NCBI RefSeq assembly: GCF_000344685.1
Contig: NW_006920427.1
Span: 396,548-460,547, forward strand
Length of the DNA stretch: 64,000 nucleotides
From: Gloeophyllum trabeum ATCC 11539
Taxonomy: Eukaryota > Basidiomycota > Agaricomycetes > Gloeophyllales > Gloeophyllaceae
Direction of reading: 5' to 3'
In this document: in pieces, positions 1-11,561 of the stretch
Layout: each line of letters begins with the position of its first letter
Numbering within the stretch: position 1 is the stretch's first letter
The notes under the pieces: model-generated
What the model was told of the DNA's origin: nothing
What the model saw: the letters and a program-made list of their open reading frames with translations, nothing else
Database searches by the model: none
Program-made: the position numbers and the translations under genes

Positions 1-561
1 GAGGAAAGTTTTGCATGAGGGAAGTGGGCTGGAGGATCGTATAGGGTAGGGAAGATTCAGTCAAGTACTCTTCTACTCTGGGCGCCGTGTACTAGTAAGT
101 TCGTTGTATAGGACAAGGGCCATTCATGAGACGCACCCGAGCTTAGCTTTGTGGTTCAGCAGCTTTGACAGATACGGATGCAAGACACTGCAGTAAACGA
201 AGTGCTTTACTCCAGTCTCCTTCGCTGCGTTTACTGCGTTGATGCCCATGGCTGTCTCGTTTGGGTGGAACGCCGGGCCATTGTAGAAGATGATGTCGAC
301 ATTCTTGAATGCTGGGGGCAAGGAGGAGTAATCAAGATAGTCTGCGACAACGAAGGATGCTACGAATGATGAGGATCCGAATGGAAGGGATGCTAATGAT
401 TCTGTGACGGTCTTTACAGATGATTCGGAGTGGACGAGTAGGCGTATGGACGGAGCGGGGGAAAGGGAGGGAAGGCGGGACAGTAAGGCAGCAATGACAT
501 GCAGCGAGGTGCGCCCGGAGGCGGAGGTGATCAGTATCGTTTTCGCGCGACCGCTGGACAT
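1..561 (-). CDS. NmrA-like NAD(P)-binding Rossmann protein, N-terminal part (runs off window)
   Basis: The gene starts at the ATG at 561 (reverse strand) and leaves the window at base 1. Exon 1 is 561-137 and exon 2 begins at 77, joined by a 59-nt intron with a GTGCGT donor and a CAG acceptor. The join gives the family-typical run KLGVEEYLTESSLPYTILQP, which supports it strongly. The N terminus has a beta strand and a degenerate dinucleotide loop (TILITSASGRTSLHVIAALL). Next come a D-Y-x-D-Y-S segment, the I-F-Y-N-G-P strand end and the VKHFVYCSVLHP strand, all usual in NmrA-like atypical short-chain dehydrogenases. Members bind NAD(P) as redox sensors or reduce small molecules; the substrate cannot be told from sequence. 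The open frame extends upstream to 789, but the ATG at 561 directly precedes the Rossmann strand and is the best start. The 745 bp to BUB3 form a divergent promoter region. Confidence 0.85.
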
Positions 562-1305
562 CGTGGGGGACACTGCTGAGACGATGCACCCGGAAGATGG
601 GTAGATAACTGGCGGATACCTTGCAGCGAGGCTTTGTCTAGAGGTGCCGGTGACGTCAATAGACTCGACCAAGTTAATCAGCTGTTCGGGCTGCTGAGAT
701 GCTTCGGGTTTGCAATTTCCTGTCATCTGCCTTCTCAAGCTATTCAGGGATAGTAAGCAGCTTCGTATCCAAAACCTTGCCATTGACAAGCTCGGTCAAT
801 TATCACTAGCAAAATCTGTGACATTGAGTTTGCGGAAGCTCGTGGAAGGGCAATGCCATATCCTCCATCGTCGGGAACCTCATGAAGTCGTATTCGAAGC
901 ATCAAATACATTCTGAATTAGATGTGGAGATCTGTGAACGTCCTTTCGAGTCTGGTAAAGTGGCAGACGTACAAACTAAGTACTTACATCCAACCTGATG
1001 CAGAAGGTCACGCACTAGTCCAAGGATCAGAGAATTCAAGGGATAATAAAGAAGCAAAGGATGCTGCCGTTTGACCATATGCTATCGGCAGAGGAGGAAC
1101 CCTAGTGCTCCTGACCATTTGCTTGCCATGGAAGTGTAAGTCGCGGCCCTCGCGGGCAGTCATGAATTTCGACATACGCCATTTTGGGAAGAGCGGTGCA
1201 GCGTCACAGTCACATTGCACGCCTTACGCGTAACAACCGCGTCCTGGACCCCGCCAGTTCCCTTTCATCGGTCGCCAATTACCGACAGCCCATTCACGAT
1301 AAGCC
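562..1305. other. Divergent intergenic region between NmrA-like gene and BUB3
   Basis: The stretch has no convincing coding signal in either direction. It must hold the promoters of both flanking genes. I see no clear TATA box or repeat. Confidence 0.5.
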
Positions 1306-2850
1306 ATGCCAGGTGCTGTCCTTTGTTCTCCAGACTTGGTTTCCACGCTAATGTATCCTTACCTAGAGCAATACGAACTGTCTTCGCCGCCGTTCGACAG
1401 CATATCCTGCGTCAAATTCTCCCCTTCGAACCCCGACCATTTACTGGCGACATCTTGGGACACGGTACGTCTATGAGTGGCGAAATCGACATGGTCTTAT
1501 GTTTTATAGACGGTTCGCTTCTATGATACTGTCAAAAATGAACAACGATGCAAATTTGATCACAGGGCTGCTGTCCTTACATGCTGTTTCGCAGACGCTG
1601 GCCATGGGTATAGCGGTGGTTTGGACACGTCGGTGAAGCAGTACGTACGGTTACTTGTGTTATATCTTGTATGATCACGGACTAAACGTTGGACCGCTCG
1701 CTCAGGCTGGATCTTGAGAGCGAGAAAGCCTTATCACTTGGGCAGCATTCGAATGCTGTCTCGAGCATGAACTGGTCAAAGGATACCAGTAAGTCATCAT
1801 TCTTTAGCCGGCTCCTCCCTGTCTGCAACGTACTCAGTTTTCCATGAACGCATCGCCCAGACAGCCTCATTACTGGCTCATGGGACCGCACACTACGCTT
1901 CTGGGATCCGCGTGCCTCGACACCCCAGAGCGGCTCGTATGACGTCCCCGAGCGTGTCTACCTGATGGACCTGGTCAACAACACTCTCGTGGTGGCCATG
2001 GCCAGCAGATTATTTCACATTTACGACGTACGCAAGATGTCCGAGCCCACACAGACACGGGAGAGCAGCCTCAAATACATGACGCGGGCACTGGCATGTA
2101 TGATCGATGGACAAGGTATGCCTTACTAAACGGTATTCCTTGTTCCTCGCGTAATTTTCGCATTGTGCATAGGATATGCGACGGCGTCCGTCGAAGGACG
2201 CATAGCCGTCGAGTATTTCGACCCGAGCCCTGAGGTACAGGAGAAAAAGTACGCCTTCAAGTGCCATCGTCAGACAATCGACGATGTGGATCACGTTTGG
2301 CCCGTCAATTCCCTTGCATTCCATCCCATGTGAGTGAAGCTCTGTCTTTGTCAGGTCCCTGCTCTTGCCAGCGGTCGTTACTCTGACACGTGATTGGCGC
2401 TGTCTACTGCCCTGCGACCTGTTGATCATGATGCGCAAGTTTTTGATGTTGACTTTCCATGCCCTCTATTCATTTATTCCCCCGGATTCTCTCAGTCCCG
2501 GTCGCAGCCCCGCTGATACCATTCATCACGCAGATACAACACTTTCGCATCCGCAGGCTCAGACGGCACCGTCTCGATATGGGATCACAAGCTCAAGAAG
2601 CGCATGCGCCAGTTCCCGAAATATCACTCGGCGATCCCGTCGGTGGCATTCAACTGCGACGGCTCGCGGCTCGCGGTGGCGGTCAGCTACAACTGGGACG
2701 ATGGGGAAGAGGGCGCCAAGACGGCGGATAAGCGCAGTATCTACATTCGGCCTCTTGGGGACGAAGTTAAAGTGAGTTTATCGATCGCATTGAGACCTTC
2801 ATTGACGAACTAATGACTTGGTTTAGCCGAAAGGGTGGGCGGAGAGCTGA
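1306..2850 (+). CDS. BUB3: BUB3-like WD40 spindle-checkpoint protein
   Basis: Eight exons close in frame to 330 aa: 1306-1312, 1367-1464, 1510-1640, 1706-1788, 1861-2115, 2173-2329, 2534-2771 and 2827-2850. The protein opens [20 protein letters not shown] and reads through WD40 blades. Clear blade ends are [23 protein letters not shown] and [18 protein letters not shown]. Length matches fungal BUB3 (about 330-350 aa). Known role of the family: it binds GLEBS motifs of BUB1 and MAD3/BUBR1, and phosphorylated MELT repeats of KNL1, at unattached kinetochores, delaying anaphase. The close relative Rae1/Gle2 is the main alternative, but the N terminus and the E-Y-F strand after GRIAVEYF fit BUB3 better. 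The first exon codes for only two and a third residues. It rests on a 54-nt intron with a GCTAAT branch site; without that splice the frame still runs from the same ATG with a poorer N terminus. Confidence 0.93.
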
Positions 2851-5800
2851 GCGGCTACTCTTGGTCCTTGTAAGAATGTTTTCTTGTGGTGTATTCTAGG
2901 ACCTGCTCTGGCACGTCACATAGTGCGTACGTTATTTTTCTGAAATGACCATGTGACTGTGCGCTGTTCAACTTTCTCTGATGACGAGCACTATCGACAT
3001 GGCGGGGAGCTCGAGCGTATGGGAATCCTCTGCATAGTCACGGGGAAACGAAGTATTGTCGGGCAGCGGACTGGAGACCTTCCTTGAGAAGTGTCAATGT
3101 AAGTAATGCTTGGAGTATACCCCATATCCGACTTGGCCACAGGCGCTGTTGCAGGCGCCCGTGGGCGGTCATATGCCCTAAAGCGGGTACGAACTTGATC
3201 TATGGCCAGCGGAGGAAATCTGGTTCACGATGTCGTAGTCCCTGTGCGCTATCGATGCATATCTCCTCTTGGATAACAAATAATTCTACGGCATTGGTGA
3301 GCAATCATGATGAACCCTGCTAACCGAGACCGAGGCGTCGTTGCGGCGCGATTCAAGGGCCTCCAAAACTATGGTATGGTCGAATTTGGGTTGAAGGTTG
3401 GATGAAACCAGCGTCAATCCGGGGGCACAGCAACCCATAAACCTCCATCCGCGGAGTTCGGCCTTCTGGCCCTACCACCATTCGTTTTGGCTTTGATGCG
3501 AAGGTGAGTAAAAATATAAATGACTGCCCCGGTATAGCCCGTCAGTCATCTATCAGCCCATGGTGGGCTGTGGGGACAAAGATGCTGATCGCGAAAGGAA
3601 CGCTCATGACCCGCATCAATACATGGCATCCCAACGGAAGGCAGGATATCCAACCTCCGCATTCTTGCGCTACGTACCTGGCGTTCCCCGTTAAATCAAT
3701 TGCCCATCTTGCACCCGGGAGTCGTAAAGCCTGCAACAACGTGCTCCCTTAGGTCGGGTTGATGGCACGCTGTGTGATTCTAGTCAACTGATCGTATTGA
3801 ATTGTAGAAACTCACACAGTTGGGAGAATTCCCCGACAAAGTCTTGTGGCCAGCTGGAGTCCCAACGTTGTCTTTTTAGTTCACATTTTCCTAGGGGCGA
3901 TCGAAATTTGCATGAAATCAACGCCGACTCTGCGGTTGCAGCATACCCTTGCAGGACTGGTCAGCATGCGGAGCGCCGCTGAATTATGGGCGGAGCTGGT
4001 GCACGATACCGTAAAGCCCATCTGAAGGCCGCCCACACTCAGGCGCTGGGGCTCTGACCGACACTGATAAAGGTCACGCATCACTCACGCTGTCAGTTGG
4101 TAAGTTGCTCAAGACAATTTAAGCTACTTGAAGCGGTTGAAGAAGGTATCGGCGTGGTCCTCCGACACGGGAGGGCATCGTGATCCGTGAAGCTCCCTAC
4201 CTATCGGGACTTTCACATTGGCGCTCCACTCAAGCGTATCGTGTAGGTAAACAGTTGCAGAGCTGTCGTAGCTCCCGCCCGGCTGGTACAGTACTCCTCA
4301 TCCTGTCCTCGTTGCTCAATAAGGCATAGCCTTTTACCCACTGAAGCGGATTATTTTCCGACTGAACTGCAACACATCTCTGCAGGGTTGCCAGTGCGAC
4401 CTAACCTTCAGGATCTAAGGAACGCGGGTCGTCATGTGGTCCACAGCATTCTGTCGCTGTTCCCGCTGGCATTGTCAATAACCTCTCACTCCGTCGGGTA
4501 GAGCACAAGGCTTCCACACTCCCAAAGGTAGTTCCCGCCACAGTTAACAGTATCTCAGATATTGTGGGGCCGCGGGGTCTTCTGAAGGCTCTTGACGTGG
4601 CGACGCAAGACATGGCCAGGCTACAAGATCCTTGTCGTGGCCAACTTGTAGCTCTTGCCGTCATCTTTCTGGTGAGGGGCTAAAGCGCTGAAGCATTCGT
4701 TCCACCGACTCACGGGAAAGCAACCGGCTCAGGCCGCACATTTGCCGAAGATGGCCTAACTCAGTCCGGGTATGGCACTCGAACTGCCAGTAGTGAGCTC
4801 CGAGTCCACGTCGGTGCGGATCACATACTTAGACCTAACCATGGGACTTCCGAAGCCCGGACTGGCTCACAGTGTATTCATCAGAGTGTACGCCAGGCAC
4901 GACTTGATACGACGACCTCCGGACTCCACCCTAGTACGCTAAAGTATCGATCTTGAAAGATGCCGTTATCGACCCGTGAATGCCCCGGTTGCCCTGCGTC
5001 CGGGCCTGGCAGACTGTACGCTCAACTGGATAATCATACCGGGAGTTCCCTTTCGAATACTCCACCGCCAGAGAAAGCGGGTTGCCCCGAACGGTGACGG
5101 CTGATGCATGAGATGAATCATCCTCGTACGTGAAGCCAGCGCGCATCGGATAAGCCTCGGAGGGGTGAGTGAAAAGGAGAACCCCGTACATACTTGATGA
5201 ACTTGAAGTAGTTCGATAGCAGCCTTCGAGCGCGCAAGCGACCCTTCTTCCGCGAAGAACGCAGCCTCAGCACCGCTAGTAGCTACAGTGCGAGACACCC
5301 GAGATCTGACGAAGCCAAACCCCATGAAACAAGAACTCAGCGGCGCGCGTACGATCGGCTTGGATAAAGGAGAGGACGGATCTCAATACCTGGGTCGGGG
5401 TTCCCGTTCAGGAAAAGCTAACCTATGGAGTGGCCGATTTTCTGCCATAGATTGCGATTTGTGGGTCCATATATTGATCTGATGGCCGGCCACATGGGGT
5501 CCGAGTAAACACGCCGAGCAGGCGTGCTGGATCTGCTGCTCCTGAACCAAGTTGACGGTCCGCGGCAAGGCGTCCCGCACCGGCTGACATCTTCAAGAGT
5601 ACAGCGTGTATCTTCATAACTTAAGTGGGGATTGCTGTGAGTCAGTTCTCAATAAAGAACAGGTCGGAGATCAGGGACGTACCACGGGGTCAGACAATGC
5701 CTTGATAGCGGCTGGATGAGATGAGGTGCGTGCAGTGCACGGCTTGGATCTTGGAGCTCGTCCATCCCGAGACAACCGAACGACAAGAACGCCGCCCTTG

Positions 5801-7174
5801 TCTTGCGTCCGAAGATCAAATATGAGCTTTATCTCGACCGTATCGTCTGCCATGGAGTACAGAGCGATGGAGGTGTGAAAGTATACGATACGACGGGTGA
5901 TTGGAAGGCGCTTCGGGGACCGGGGGCGGCGGCATCCCGGGACTTTTCAGTACACGGCAGATACATTCACAGCGACCGTATCCGCAGGACCTACGCCTGC
6001 TTGATCACTCGCGGCATCCGTATTGATACCGCGTCGGAATGGCCGTATGGACGGGCCGAGCCGCTTCGACATAGCGCACGGGTGGAGCCAGGACATTGTG
6101 AAAACCCAATCCCCGGCATGAGTAACCACTCTGCGATGACTGGACAGACAGAATCAACCTGAAAAGGGAATTCCTGTAGCACCTCGGGAGAAGCTTATCT
6201 GGCCGCGCCGACAAGGAGGGTTATGTAGATGCAAGTCCGCATTCATCCGCCCTTGTAGCAAATATAGCGCAGCGAGATGCTCAGGCGGCCATGGCACACA
6301 TACCATGTCCATCCCGCAGTACCTACAAGCTGCGCAGGTCCATGACCGCAGATAGGAAACGTCGGTGAATCTGACATTAGCTCATGATGCCTAGAGAATT
6401 ATCAGGTAGATGAAGCCGTTCCCGTTGTTACTGCGGACATTTGCGGGATATCCCCCAGCCTGTATTCAAAGGCATACGGCCTCTGACAGGACTAGTGTGG
6501 CAACGGGATGAACTAGCGCAGCAGTTCAAGCTCAAGACTCCTCCGGCGCGGACGCCATGAGCCACCGTCATCAGTAGTGTTGGCATCTCGGGCCCAGCAC
6601 TATGCAAGGTTTTAGACATCGCGCTTCATCTCGGAAGCAGTTTGTCCGTCCTACAAGCTGAAGTGCGTAGGAGGGGCAAACTGTGATTCTTCAGGCGAGG
6701 GGAAGGTCAAGGTCCGACTGCACGAGGAGGATGAGAACGTCGGGCGGAGGCGGTGCCCTAACGGAGCCGTTTCCATTCAACGCGAGTCAGAGGCAGTGGG
6801 CACTTCCGTTAGGCGCCCGACCCAGTCAAGCTTACACCTCAGTTCAAGTCGACGTGACTGGTACTTTCGTGTCCCACATATGGATTTACCACGTATACGT
6901 TGTCGTAACGTGTCAATGGTGAGCGCTTCAACAGTTATCGCCGGAGTGGAACAAGACATCTCTCCCTAGAAATGGCAGGTTACAGCGTCAGAATCAGACA
7001 CTTAGCGCCCATAAGCGCCCAGTGTACAGCTTGAGTTCCATCTAGAAGTACACTTTACGGGCTATGCGCAGTTATCTCACAGTCACGCTCCTTTCCAGCT
7101 CTCCTGGCTCGATCCGGATCGCTGTAGTGACAGCCACCTGCTTTCCGCTACAATCATGGCTGTAGCCTCTTGCC
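2851..7174. other. Long gene-poor stretch (about 4.3 kb)
   Basis: Open frames here are short (under 120 codons), overlap on both strands, and none shows a recognisable domain, coherent codon use or a chain of spliceable exons. I see no terminal repeats, tandem repeats or transposase motifs. It may be long-decayed DNA or hold lineage-specific or non-coding transcripts that cannot be seen from sequence alone. Confidence 0.4.
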
Positions 7175-7181
7175 TATATAA
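7175..7181 (+). promoter_or_regulatory. TATA box of the His/Ser-rich protein gene
   Basis: A TATATAA lies 85-91 bp before the ATG at 7266. The spacing suits a transcription start about 30 bp downstream and a leader of about 55 nt. Confidence 0.5.
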
Positions 7182-7265
7182 TGGCACTCGATTCCGCCTC
7201 ACGTCCAAGCAACGCCTCTATCACCCACCACCAACACCAGCACCGCGCAGCGCACACTAGCTACA

Positions 7266-7787
7266 ATGCAAGCAAAGAAGTACGACCCTTCTGTCAACCC
7301 CCTCTTCTCCCCCATCATGGGCACAGTTCCTCTTCCGGGCGAGCCAACCGCGACGCCGCAGATGACGGCCACGAACTTGCCTCCTCAACCTCAGGGCCTT
7401 GGTCTCTATACCTACCCGGTCACCTCCCCGTCGCCCGCGCCTTCCAACGCATCATTTTCGTCCTCGTCGTCGGGCCACTCTAATCACTCTCATCACTCCC
7501 ACCACTCTCACCGATCCTACATGTCAGACGGCCGCGGGCACGCCCATGGGTACGGGGGAAACCCTAATATGACCCTCTCACCACTGGCAACCCCGCACGT
7601 CAATATCATCAACACGCCCCCGGCCTTGGCCTCCTACTACTCCCCCGCCTCAGTTCCTCATCACACTCATGCGCACCCTCAGCATCGTCCGACCCACGCA
7701 CATACCCACTCCAAGACATATCCCGCCCACGCTCCCCTCCCTCATACCGCGTACGCCGACTACGTTTATCCCCGCCCGCGCACATAG
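7266..7787 (+). CDS. His/Ser/Pro-rich low-complexity protein, function unknown
   Basis: A single open frame of 173 codons begins with ATG. It uses C/G-ending codons, unlike the surrounding non-coding DNA, which supports real coding. The N terminus (KYDPSVNPLFSPIMGTVPLPGEP) is followed by a Pro/Thr/Ser-rich stretch, a poly-Ser run, a repeated N/H-H-S-H block near residues 70-85 and a His/Tyr/Pro-rich tail. No known domain, signal peptide or membrane segment is visible. Such histidine repeats occur in metal-binding or disordered nuclear proteins, but no function should be assigned. After the TAG the same frame stays open for about 49 more codons with protein-like composition, so a missed intron or a longer C terminus is possible. 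Confidence 0.6.
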   Translation: MQAKKYDPSVNPLFSPIMGTVPLPGEPTATPQMTATNLPPQPQGLGLYTYPVTSPSPAPSNASFSSSSSGHSNHSHHSHHSHRSYMSDGRGHAHGYGGNPNMTLSPLATPHVNIINTPPALASYYSPASVPHHTHAHPQHRPTHAHTHSKTYPAHAPLPHTAYADYVYPRPRT

Positions 7788-10700
7788 GGCCAGTCGGCTT
7801 GGTCGACGACCATATCGCAGGATGCACACAACCCGGAAATGGTACACTCAACGGCAGTGACCGCACCACACCAAAGTCGTACTCAACGCGCTCGGGCCCT
7901 CCTGGGCGTTGGGGACGGAGGATATTAGGAGGATAAATCAGACGGACTCGCGGGTTGTCGGGGGCGCGCAGTCGCTCTCGATATCTCTGTATACCCATGC
8001 CCATGCAAACTCCGCTCCGGGTCAAACGGGGAGGAGAGCGTAATACGTCTCGGGAGACGCACGGATGTCGATCACCCTATCCCCCTCCACTCCATTCGAC
8101 TCTATGCATTCATCTGTTCAAGACTCTTTCTTTCCTCAAGTACGCTGCACCAGAGGACTAGCAGTCGGACAGTAGCTACTTTAGGACAACGGGAGGGCGA
8201 AATGTACGTTACGACACTGGACGGCGACGATGTTGACGACGACGAGGAACGAATGTAATGTTATCATGTATTTTATGGATTACGTTACGAATGATATCCG
8301 TGTGCTTTGCGCCATACGTGCTCCCCGCTCGACGCGTTTCGTCTCGCACTGCAATCTTTCTATGGCTTCATTCGCCTTTGCTGTGTCGGGCGACGTCGAC
8401 GCGATCGACGCTGGCATGTGAATCTCCTTGCAACTGGTGGCTGCGTTCATCTGGATCCGTGGGCACATTCTGCCAGGAATAACCCAGCCCGTGCGAGTCA
8501 CTGCCAGAACTCTCGATCCCGTAGAGGAAAGCCCGAGCACCGGCGGGGTCGCATAGCACAGTGCACTGCAAATGAACTATATTCGAGAACTCGGGATATG
8601 CAATCTCCAGCAGTAATATCGACTCGAAGGGAAAGATCGACCCGACTCTTCAGAACACTAAGCGCCCTTGCGGTCTAGGTCACGGTCGCATGGTCCACAA
8701 GCGCCAGGAACACTACAATCAACTCAATCCAGAGGTCGACCCAAAGTCGTGCCCTTCCTGCTCAGGCAACTGAGGGAGAAAGCTTCTGCTACTCCAATAG
8801 TGCGACACGGTCTTCTCGTGCAGGACAGGGCCTAGGACTCGCGGCGCGCCCGCCCAGCTAATTAGACGCGTGACGTCACGCGTTATGGGCGCGTATTTGC
8901 CCCGCTGCGTGGTAGCCATCCCGCCTCCTCCCCGACATCACGTCACCACCTGGCCTGATTAAGATTGAAGTAACTCGAGTCCAGTACTAGCCCCCGCGAG
9001 GACTGGAGGGATACTGATGTTCAGGTGCTGCGGTCGTTCCACAGCTGTTACAAGTGAACTCCTGCCCCGTCTGGTCTGACGAAAAGGCGCACTTGCCATT
9101 GACTCCCGTTCCGAGCAACTTCTGGGAAATTTTCACATTTTCGGTAGTTGCACAACCAGTCCCCGAATCCCACTGGTACGGTGTGTGAATACTTTGGACA
9201 TACTTCGAGTCTCAAATCGTTGGGTGACCGGACTGTTACAGAGATACTTGGTGCTATTACCCGCGGCGGGCCGGGTCTTCTGTCGGGGAACGGCCTGTGA
9301 TCACTGTGACTCTGAAGTAGTAGGAACTCCGGACTTGCACTCCCGAATCTGTTACCCTCTGCCATTTCGGGACTTTTCGTTTCTCGTCCTTCGCTTTACC
9401 AAGGTCGTAGCGCAGGATTTCCGCGATAGGCAAACTACCAAGAGCTATATTTGCCCCCCTCTGACATGCTTATCTGATTCGGCCATTTGCCTTCATCCTT
9501 CCTCACGATGGTTAACAATTGTGCTTCCCTCAAGTGAAACACGCGACAGGACAGCCTGTACGAGGACCACGTTCTGTGGCGAACACGAGCTTGCTGTACA
9601 GTATTCGACTTGTCCTCAGAAGCTTCCAAAGTGACATGTTCTGTGGTTCGTCGGGGTACACGGTCAAGTTGTGATGTCTCAGAAACTCGTGGCTTGGAGT
9701 TCTTTTCCGCGCCACCATCACCCGCTGGTGCGTGCCCGAGCCTTCCTCTATTAATAACTTCTGCATATGGAATCATTCACAGCAATCCGTCCTTCTGAAG
9801 ACCACTACCCCAGGTTCTCTGTCGGTGGCATTACTGCACTCTATCTGCCGGTGACCGATTACCGTGACTTGCGGGAGCCTGACCTCTGCCGGCCCAAAAA
9901 TCCCGTGCCTATTCCAGGGACGTTCATCCGATCGCCGAGTCCAACTGGCTGGCATACCCTCGGTTTCCTATCTCGAAGACGTGCCCGCTCGGGAACAAGT
10001 ATCGGACTGGAATGCCCGAACAACCTCGATGATGGTCAAGTACTTAGGGTTGGTTGGTGTTTTATTAAACCGTGCCGCGCCACGACAAACTGTCCATCCT
10101 AAGTCTTCTTCGAGCGTTCGCCGGACCGTAAACTGCTTTGAGTGTCGACATTATTCCGTTATTTGCGTTCACTCAACAACGTAAGCGGCACGATAGCGAC
10201 TCGGACGGTAGTCTTTGCAGAGTGCGGATCCGATCAGGATGCAGCAGGGGAGGGAGATTCGCTCACCTGTGCTTCACCAACAGATTCTCGTCCGGCCCTA
10301 TGGTTAGGTCTTCGGCATGAGCTACTACAGTAGTACCAAATTTTCTTTTCTTGGGTTATTCATTGTGTGCAGACATAAGTGGTGTCCGGTAAGACCGCCC
10401 ACATGAGGAGCTGATACTCTGGTTACCCGCTCGCATGAAGGAGAGAATGCCTCGACACCGGAGGCTGCACCCAGGTGTTCATGCAACGTTCATGGCCTTT
10501 TGTGTGTGGCGTGCAGGGAGGCGTGACGAGTGGGATGGTCACACGGGAGATTGTGTGGCGTCTGTTCTTGTTCCATTACAAGCACAATGCTATCCGCACC
10601 TCCTCCTTATCTGGTCAAACACCTCTCCTTCAAGCCGTAGCAATTCTTCTCTCTTGCCCTCCTGCCGCTATAAACCCTGATAGTTCAAGTTGTCATCGTA

Positions 10701-11503
10701 GTCGGACTCATGAATTCCATACTGGAGTGTCACTTCTCGCGTTGGAGCCTTCCACGATCCAAGTGTGCTGGAAAACGTATCGCCTCACATGAGCTCGGTT
10801 ATGAACCTTGGGACTTCCAGGCATTGTCTCGTATACGTCCATGAAAATATGTAACAGAAGATCAAGAGCATGAAATGTCCATCTCTGTCTGATGTTGCTG
10901 CTGGGAGTGCGGACGGTTCTGGTCACCTCGGGATGTCCCATTGGCCCTGCGCAAAATTTCGGGTCCACCTGAAATCTCGGGCTGGCTTTTAAATATTGTT
11001 CAAGGACGTTTGTGTTGAAAAGGCGACTACGACGGCTAAGGTACAGCAGCTCTGCTGCATGGGTGCACATTCAACCCTAGAATCATGAATGTTCCTGCTT
11101 TACATACTCGGCCTGCTCTCGGTGAATATCCCAGAGCCTGATCGGTACCCTGTACGGGACGGGCCCGAATCCCTGGTGCACCAAGAACTCTGCCTGCGTC
11201 TTCCCGCAAAAGCCAAGTCGTACCGCGGAGAGGAAGCGTTCGATTAGCGCAGGCTTGACTCTCCTCATGAGTGCACTTCGCAGTCCAAGATACAACTTTG
11301 TTTGTCAATTTGCCACACTTTTACCGGACGGCGGGCATAGTCGCCATCCCAGCTGTGTCTTCGACGCAGTGTTCTCTTCCGAGCAACCTCATAATCAGGG
11401 TTACAGGTACCGAATGGAAAACGCGACAGTACAATGGATCAATACGCGCGTCCTCGTGGCCCATTTGTGGCACCGGTCCAAGCACTGCATTTTGCCACAC
11501 AAG
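7788..11503. other. Gene-poor stretch (about 3.7 kb) with one CRE/ACGCGT palindrome
   Basis: No open frame over 150 codons and no recognisable domain on either strand. The only clear element is an 18-bp perfect palindrome at 8866-8883, listed separately. Short open frames near 9.2-9.8 kb and 10.4-11.0 kb show no conserved motifs. Confidence 0.4.
8866..8883. promoter_or_regulatory. Perfect 18-bp palindrome: TGACGTCA flanked by ACGCGT
   Basis: ACGCGTGACGTCACGCGT is a full palindrome. Its centre is the consensus CRE/ATF bZIP site TGACGTCA and both ends are ACGCGT (MluI cell-cycle box core). A near copy lies at 13712-13727 upstream of the EI24-like gene. No confident gene lies close to this copy, so its target is unknown. 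Confidence 0.45.
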
Positions 11504-11511
11504 TATATAAA
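11504..11511 (+). promoter_or_regulatory. TATA box of orphan gene 1
   Basis: TATATAAA sits 51-58 bp before the ATG at 11562, an ideal place for a short leader. Confidence 0.55.
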
Positions 11512-11561
11512 GCCTTCTTCCTCCGAAATGTAATCCATCAAGTTCATCGCACCCTCATCCC

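Noticed and set aside
7609..8025. 138-codon minus-strand open frame
   Set aside because: It mirrors the GC-rich His/Ser protein gene and has no domain; Arg/Gly-rich shadows are common opposite such sequence.
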